Shown one piece after another: positions 6,674 through 10,962 of a DNA stretch of 10,962 nt. Position 1 is the first letter of the stretch; each line of letters starts with the position of its first letter. The DNA is from Pyrinomonadaceae bacterium (GTDB lineage: Bacteria; Acidobacteriota; Blastocatellia; Pyrinomonadales; Pyrinomonadaceae), in contig JACMMN010000441.1 of the NCBI GenBank assembly GCA_014379075.1, positions 1-10,962 of the forward strand, in the 5' to 3' direction. A program made the translations under genes and the position numbers. Below the pieces are notes generated by a model. The model had not been told where the DNA came from and ran no database searches. It saw only the letters and a list, made by a program, of their open reading frames with translations.

Positions 6674-7200
6674 TTCCCTTTCTTAACCGCAAAGGTCCGG
6701 GCAATCGAATCCGTCTGGTTCTGCAGCGAACGCAGCTTATCGCGATAGCCGGTGAAGCGGAGAACGTAGATCGTGTTGGGGTCTGCTTTTAGAAAATAAA
6801 ATCTGCCGATCATCGGGCGGCCGGAACGCACAAATTCGAAATTAAACGCGGTGCCTTTCAGGAATCCGCCGAAGTTTTCTTCCTTACCGGCAACATATCC
6901 AGGCAAAAACTGCAGTTTTTGCTCTTCGTTCTTTATGACATCCGTTGTCAGATCGTCCGGCCGGATGGTAATTTTGCGCACCTCCAAATGGCCGTCATTG
7001 CGTTCGACATTGACAAATTCCACATTGCGGATCGTCGCCGAAGGCTTGACCGTCATTTTCCATTTTGCGTCCGGAATATCGAAGCTGTAATCGACGTTCG
7101 GATCGCTGAAACTGTCGCCTTGGGCGAACGCGGAAAACGAAGCGGCAAGACTGAAGACTACCGTCAAAAGAATCGAAGATTTTAGTTCTTTCATTTTCAT
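6670..7200 (-). CDS. Secreted protein of unknown function, about 176 residues
   Basis: No family is recognised. The protein begins MKMKELKSS, then a hydrophobic stretch ending SFSAFAQG, a standard Sec signal peptide with cleavage likely after AFA, so the mature part (about 149 residues) should be periplasmic or exported. The mature part alternates beta-like strands, including YSFDIPDAKWKM near its start, HLEVRKITIRPDD in the middle and a FYFLKADPNTIYVLRFTGY strand pair near the end, closing with SLQNQTDSIARTF. This 'short domain ending in an SIARTF-like helix' layout is reminiscent of PsbP/DcrB-like lipid-free periplasmic domains, but that is only a resemblance. The start could be ATG at 7200 or 7194, or TTG at 7218; none has a strong ribosome site. 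TAA at 6670-6672 overlaps the TAG of the larA-like gene on the other strand. No cysteine is present, so it is not a lipoprotein. Confidence 0.8.
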   Translation of the reverse strand: MKMKELKSSILLTVVFSLAASFSAFAQGDSFSDPNVDYSFDIPDAKWKMTVKPSATIRNVEFVNVERNDGHLEVRKITIRPDDLTTDVIKNEEQKLQFLPGYVAGKEENFGGFLKGTAFNFEFVRSGRPMIGRFYFLKADPNTIYVLRFTGYRDKLRSLQNQTDSIARTFAVKKGN

Positions 7201-7425
7201 TGATAAGGGGCGAATCAACTACTTTTTATTCTAGCGTAAAATTAAATGGATTACGAGATTTTGATGCGGGCAGCATTAGTTTTGTTGTCTTATCGGATCT
7301 TTACGAAAACTGCTGAGCGGCGTTCCTGTAAAAACTTTCTCGCCCAATCGGTCCGTTCCGGCGTCTAAGCTATAGGAAATTGGGAAATATTACTGCACTA
7401 AATGTGATATTCGAGGTAATAAATA
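7201..7425. promoter_or_regulatory. Divergent intergenic region with weak candidate promoters
   Basis: This 225-bp gap separates the divergent secreted-protein and DUF1800 genes, so promoters for both should lie here. On the plus strand TTGGGA (7380-7385) and TGTGAT (7403-7408) have 17-bp spacing, followed by GAGG (7413-7416) nine bases before the ATG at 7426. On the minus strand TAGAAT (7233-7228) is a possible -10 box without a good -35. All are weak matches; no operator, riboswitch or small RNA is recognised. Confidence 0.3.
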
Positions 7426-9444
7426 ATGAAACAGGCTTTTTCTTTTGTTAATAAATTTGCGGCTTTTACGTTGATCTTTGGTATATGTGCCCCGCTGTTT
7501 GCATTCAAAAGCGATACAAAGAGCGAGAAAAGATCATTGACGGAAGATCAAAAGATCCTTCATGTACTCAACCGCCTCGGTTTCGGCGCCCGTCCGGGCG
7601 ATGTAGAAAAGGTGAGATCGATAGGAATACAGAAGTATATCGACCAACAGCTTAACGGCGTTTCGATCTCGGACCCGGTGTCGGAGAGCAAGGTCAAGGA
7701 CATTGAAATCTTTAATATGACGACCGCCGAGGTTTTTGCCAAATATCCGAATCCGGGAGCATTGCTTCGTCAGTTGGAAGGCGGGAAACGTAATAAACAG
7801 GCAATAGCACAGAAAGATACTGGAAAAATGGCCGATCAGGCGGAATCCCCCGATACGAAAAAGGATGAACAGCGCGAGAGGCGCGAAAAATTGCAGGGGC
7901 TTTATCGCGAATACGATTTGAAACCGGCTGCCCAGCTTGTTCCGCAGATCGCGGCGAACCGTGTCCTGCGCGCGGTTTATTCCGAACGCCAATTGCAGGA
8001 GGTGATGGTCGATTTCTGGCAGAATCATTTCAATGTTTTTTCCGGAAAGAATGCGGTCCGCTGGTATATTCCGAGCTATGAACGGGACGTTTTGCGAAAG
8101 AACGCGCTCGGGACCTTTAAGGATCTGGTCGTCGGCACGGCTCAGCATCCGGCGATGCTGTTTTTTCTCGATAATTTCGAATCCGTTTCGCCAAATGCTC
8201 AGGCTAATGTTCGCGGAAATAACAACCGGCTGCAAAAACAGCTTCAAAACGGAGATCTCCCGCCGCGTGCGCGTGAACGCATGAAACAGCGTCAGGGCCT
8301 GACCGATGCCGAGCTTGACCAGCGGATCAAGCAAATGAGCAACAAGCAGGCACAGCAGAAACGGCAACGCGGCATCAATGAAAATTACGCCCGCGAATTG
8401 ATGGAACTTCACACTCTCGGCGTTGACGGCGGTTACAGCCAAAAAGACATCGTCGAAGTCGCCAAAGCTTTTACCGGCTGGACGATCGCAGATGCGAGAG
8501 GCTACAGAAGGTCTGCGGCTGGAATGATCCAGGGGAACGAAGATCAACGCCTTGAACGGCTGCAGCGTCAACAGGGAGTTCCCGATGATACTGAAAGCGG
8601 AGAGTTCTACTTCAATGAGCGCTGGCATGACAAGGATGCGAAAACGGTCCTCGGCCAAAAGGTTGACGAAGGCGGTATAAAAGATGGACTTAAAGTCATC
8701 GATATACTCGTCAAACAGCCCGCGACGGCGAAATTTATCGCCCGCAAACTCGCCGTCAAATTTGTCAGCGACAATCCGAGCGAAGCATTGGTCGGACGCG
8801 TCGCAGATGCTTTCAGCAGATCGAACGGCGACATCAAAACGACCTTGAAGGCAATATTTACCGATAGGGAATTCTTCGCTCCCGAAAATTACCGTGCGAA
8901 GATAAAAACGCCTTTCGAACTTGCGATCAGCTCGATCCGCACGCTCGGAGCTGAAACCAATGCCAGCCCTGGATTGCTCGCGATGCTCAATAAACTAGGA
9001 GAAGTTCCATACGGCTACCAGGCCCCGACCGGTTATCCGGACACCGCTGAAGATTGGGTGAACACCGGTGCTCTGCTCGAAAGGTTGAATTTTGCAGTGG
9101 CGATTGCCAGCAACCGGATCCCTGGAACACGGGTCAATTTGAAGAGCTACGATGGCGAGAGCAAAACTAAACTGCTGGATCACGCGATCATGAAGATCCT
9201 CGACGGTGATATCTCAGCCGGCACTAAAGCTACGCTGCTGAAACAGATAGAACAGCCTCTCCCAGATGTAAAAGTCGGGGATGAGATCAATGACACGCAG
9301 GACGAGGCTCCTGGTATGGCTCAACAGGGAAAACCGGGCCGGGGAATGAACCGTCAGGCGAGATTACTACAGCCGAGCGGAGATCCGGATGTGTTCAAGG
9401 TGGTCAGCCTTGTGCTTGGAACGCCGGAATTTCAAAGACAATAG
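7426..9444 (+). CDS. Secreted DUF1800 family protein
   Basis: A 672-residue protein with an N-terminal signal peptide (hydrophobic core about 11-26), so exported. DUF1800 signatures run through it: ILHVLNRLGFGARPGDVE (44-61), EVMVDFWQNHFNVF (192-205), INENYARELMELHTLGVDGGY (from 317), IVEVAKAFTGWTI (342-354), FYFNERWHD (394-402) with KTVLG, FIARKLAVKFVSD (437-449), TPFELAISSIRTLGAE (495-510), and YGYQAPTGYPDTAEDWVNTG (529-548). The biochemical function of the family is not established. Two charged, glutamine/arginine-rich stretches (about 118-160 and 262-314) look like flexible insertions between conserved blocks. DUF1800 genes usually pair with a DUF1501 gene; downstream here is a hairpin and a convergent methyltransferase, so no partner follows. 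GAGG nine bases before the ATG supports this start. Confidence 0.93.
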   Translation: MKQAFSFVNKFAAFTLIFGICAPLFAFKSDTKSEKRSLTEDQKILHVLNRLGFGARPGDVEKVRSIGIQKYIDQQLNGVSISDPVSESKVKDIEIFNMTTAEVFAKYPNPGALLRQLEGGKRNKQAIAQKDTGKMADQAESPDTKKDEQRERREKLQGLYREYDLKPAAQLVPQIAANRVLRAVYSERQLQEVMVDFWQNHFNVFSGKNAVRWYIPSYERDVLRKNALGTFKDLVVGTAQHPAMLFFLDNFESVSPNAQANVRGNNNRLQKQLQNGDLPPRARERMKQRQGLTDAELDQRIKQMSNKQAQQKRQRGINENYARELMELHTLGVDGGYSQKDIVEVAKAFTGWTIADARGYRRSAAGMIQGNEDQRLERLQRQQGVPDDTESGEFYFNERWHDKDAKTVLGQKVDEGGIKDGLKVIDILVKQPATAKFIARKLAVKFVSDNPSEALVGRVADAFSRSNGDIKTTLKAIFTDREFFAPENYRAKIKTPFELAISSIRTLGAETNASPGLLAMLNKLGEVPYGYQAPTGYPDTAEDWVNTGALLERLNFAVAIASNRIPGTRVNLKSYDGESKTKLLDHAIMKILDGDISAGTKATLLKQIEQPLPDVKVGDEINDTQDEAPGMAQQGKPGRGMNRQARLLQPSGDPDVFKVVSLVLGTPEFQRQ

Positions 9445-9460
9445 CGGAAACCAAGATCTT

Positions 9461-9500
9461 ACAGAGCCTAGCTTGTCTTTATCGACGATCTAGGTTCTGT
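9461..9500. terminator. Hairpin between convergent genes, possible bidirectional transcription end
   Basis: ACAGAGCCTAG (9461-9471) pairs with CTAGGTTCTGT (9490-9500) over 11 bp with one G-T wobble, around an 18-base loop. It sits 17 bases after the DUF1800 stop and 31 bases beyond the methyltransferase stop on the other strand, the place where a shared terminator would be expected. Neither strand shows a proper T-tract directly after the stem, so it may protect mRNA ends or aid Rho-dependent termination instead of acting as an intrinsic terminator. Confidence 0.45.
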
Positions 9501-9530
9501 CGACATGACCAAATTTTCGTACGAGCTAAA

Positions 9531-10511
9531 TTACACTTTACGTAAATAGAAACACGCCATGTCGCCCTTGCCGCGAGCATTTAGCTTTTCGGCCTCATCC
9601 TGCCATTCATCCATTTGTCCGGCTGCGAAAAGTTTCGATCCCGGGTTGTTCCATAACGACTCCGGGTCACTCAATGGAATGTTCCGCACATATTGCTCGC
9701 TGCCCCAGAATTGGAAGGCATTGGAGTCGTAGGTAACATTCTCAACCTTTAGATTCGCCTGATCGGCTAGATATCGAAAGCTTTTTTCAGTGAATAGAAA
9801 TAAATGCCGCGGCGCATCGAGCTGTACCCAGTTCACGCCATATTTTTCCCACGCGTAGTTTATTAACGGAATTCGAATAAGTAGAAAACTATCCTTTTCC
9901 ATCAATCGATGAATTTGCCGCAGAGATTCGATAGGATCTGGAAAATGCTCGAACGAATGGTGAAGCATTATCAGATCGAACGAGGTTTCGATCTCATCAA
10001 GACGGCGTTTGTATATTCTAACGCCGCTTGGATAAAAAATATCTTCTTCGATAAAAGCATCGGCACCGGTCAGATTCCTGAACCCATAATAATGCAGCGT
10101 TTGAAGCAGGTTTCCGACCCCGCACCCGAGATCCAGGATGCGTGAATCGAGATCGATCCCGAGCGGGTAATTTCGCAGATAAGATGGGTACAGTTCCACC
10201 AGCGTGGGACGTTTTCCCGCTACAAACTTTCCGAGAACGCCCTTTCCGCTGACTAAATATCTGCCCGCGATCCGGGCGCCAATTCGCCGCCGAAGCGTTG
10301 CCGCAACCGGGACATTAGAATCGAACGATAAATAATTCGCGGGATAATACGGTGCCAAATCGGGAACGTCCGCAATTTGGACCGTACCGCATTCGCCGCA
10401 CTCAAGATAATTGAACTTATCGCGCGTCCCGAACATCATTTCGCGAGCCGGGTGGATCCGGTTGTTAGCGGTATTTTTGCAAATTCGGCAGACAAGCATA
10501 GGGAGCGGCAA
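9531..10511 (-). CDS. Zinc-ribbon class I SAM-dependent methyltransferase
   Basis: A 326-residue cytosolic protein. The N-terminus has two CxxC pairs (C8/C11 and C38/C41) that should form a zinc ribbon. The Rossmann methyltransferase domain begins at ILDLGCGVGNLL (125-136), the SAM-binding motif I; FDLIMLHHSFEHFPDP (178-193) matches the post-motif 'HxxEH' region of Methyltransf_11/23 enzymes, and FLLIRIPLINYAWEKY follows. DAPRHLFLFTEKSF (232-245) is typical of methyltransferases found in sugar and polysaccharide pathways, so a glycan or sugar substrate is plausible but not shown. The TTG at 10511 is preferred: AAAGG lies six bases before it, whereas the ATG at 10499 has no ribosome site. The TTG is one base after the rhomboid stop, so the pair is likely co-translated. 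An O-, N- or C-methyltransferase role cannot be chosen from sequence. Confidence 0.88.
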   Translation of the reverse strand: MPLPMLVCRICKNTANNRIHPAREMMFGTRDKFNYLECGECGTVQIADVPDLAPYYPANYLSFDSNVPVAATLRRRIGARIAGRYLVSGKGVLGKFVAGKRPTLVELYPSYLRNYPLGIDLDSRILDLGCGVGNLLQTLHYYGFRNLTGADAFIEEDIFYPSGVRIYKRRLDEIETSFDLIMLHHSFEHFPDPIESLRQIHRLMEKDSFLLIRIPLINYAWEKYGVNWVQLDAPRHLFLFTEKSFRYLADQANLKVENVTYDSNAFQFWGSEQYVRNIPLSDPESLWNNPGSKLFAAGQMDEWQDEAEKLNARGKGDMACFYLRKV

Positions 10512-10512
10512 G

Positions 10513-10962
10513 CTAGACCTTTCGTCCCAACGCGAAGATTTTGATCAGGGCGACGCCGGCAATAAATCCGCCTATGTGAGCGGCATACGCCACGCCGCCC
10601 GTTCCCGCCGGTGTCAAATAACCGACTATCAACTGATAGCCGATCCAAATACCGATTGCGACGAATGCGGGCACGGTCGTGAGAAAACTAAATATAAGCG
10701 CCCGCACCTCTCGTTTGGGGAATAGCAATACGTAACCGCCGAGCACGCCGGAAATCGCTCCGGATGCACCGAGCATCGGAATGATCGAATCGGTATCCAT
10801 TACGATCTGAGCAAGCGCTGCTGCGATCCCGCAGACGATATAAAACGCCGCGAACCTTACATGCCCCAGCAGATTTTCTAAATTATCGCCGAACACCCAC
10901 AAAAACAGCATATTTCCGAAAATATGGGCTATGCTGCCGTGCATGAACATCGAGCTGAGGAA
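10513..10962 (-). CDS. Rhomboid-family intramembrane serine protease, 5' end beyond the window
   Basis: The frame stays open to the right edge: the last 12 bases add FLSS before the first visible methionine at 10950, so the N-terminus and first helix are missing. The visible 149 residues carry the rhomboid catalytic features. Numbered from that methionine, H9 and N13 (in HGSIAHIFGNMLFLW) correspond to the oxyanion-hole His/Asn of GlpG, S63 is the nucleophile in GASGAISG, and H125 (in YAAHIGGFIAG) is its catalytic partner. At least five hydrophobic helices are visible. Rhomboids cleave membrane-spanning substrates within the lipid bilayer of the inner membrane. All catalytic residues are present, so the protease should be active. 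Its stop is one base before the methyltransferase start. Substrate unknown. Confidence 0.93.
   Translation of the reverse strand, partial: FLSSMFMHGSIAHIFGNMLFLWVFGDNLENLLGHVRFAAFYIVCGIAAALAQIVMDTDSIIPMLGASGAISGVLGGYVLLFPKREVRALIFSFLTTVPAFVAIGIWIGYQLIVGYLTPAGTGGVAYAAHIGGFIAGVALIKIFALGRKV

Noticed and set aside
7534..8658. 374-codon minus-strand ORF antisense to the DUF1800 gene
   Set aside because: It lies wholly inside a well-supported DUF1800 gene, has no recognisable domain, and its composition is what the reverse complement of that coding sequence would give.
1..10962. CRISPR arrays, tRNA or rRNA genes, insertion sequences, phage genes
   Set aside because: Read on both strands, no regularly spaced repeats, tRNA-like cloverleaf, rRNA sequence, transposase or integrase was seen.

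Overview
The window reads as ordinary bacterial chromosome of roughly 50% GC, densely coding and with short gaps. The gene mix suggests a Gram-negative soil or environmental bacterium, most plausibly Acidobacteriota (Blastocatellia-like): a secreted DUF1800 protein, a single-pass FecR-domain protein with a fibronectin-like module, a TerC exporter, and a CGCAAAG-type palindromic intergenic repeat. This placement is inference from gene content; there is no rRNA or other marker in the window.

Layout, left to right. (1) Positions 2-130 hold the 3' end of a PIN-domain (VapC-like) gene, missed by length-limited ORF calling, whose TGA overlaps the ATG of purK (127-1254). (2) A 242-bp gap holds an 8-bp perfect hairpin and a doubtful 51-codon minus-strand ORF. 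(3) Four plus-strand genes follow with gaps of 26, 21 and about 11-59 bp and look like one operon (1497-5313): free methionine-(R)-sulfoxide reductase, TerC-family metal exporter, membrane-anchored FecR-domain protein, and a CDF metal exporter. (4) A palindromic repeat (5334-5411) separates this from a LarA-family nickel-pincer racemase/epimerase gene (5420-6673). (5) Convergent with it, overlapping by 4 bp at the stop codons, is a small secreted protein of unknown function (minus strand, 6670-7200). (6) After a divergent 225-bp intergenic region comes a 672-residue secreted DUF1800 protein (7426-9444) without its usual DUF1501 partner in view. (7) A hairpin (9461-9500) lies between it and a convergent minus-strand pair: a rhomboid protease, cut by the right edge, and a zinc-ribbon SAM methyltransferase whose TTG start lies one base after the rhomboid stop.

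How the genes work together. The best functional story is the four-gene block. It joins repair of oxidised free methionine with two metal exporters (TerC proteins are linked to Mn2+ export, CDF proteins to Zn2+/Mn2+ export) around an envelope FecR-domain protein, which suggests a metal and oxidative stress unit. The rest looks like unlinked housekeeping and accessory genes. I see no phage, transposase, CRISPR array, tRNA or rRNA. The points most worth a second look are the ACG codon that seems to start the CDF gene, the metal/redox operon, the palindrome that inflates the apparent LarA N-terminus, and the PIN-purK overlap.
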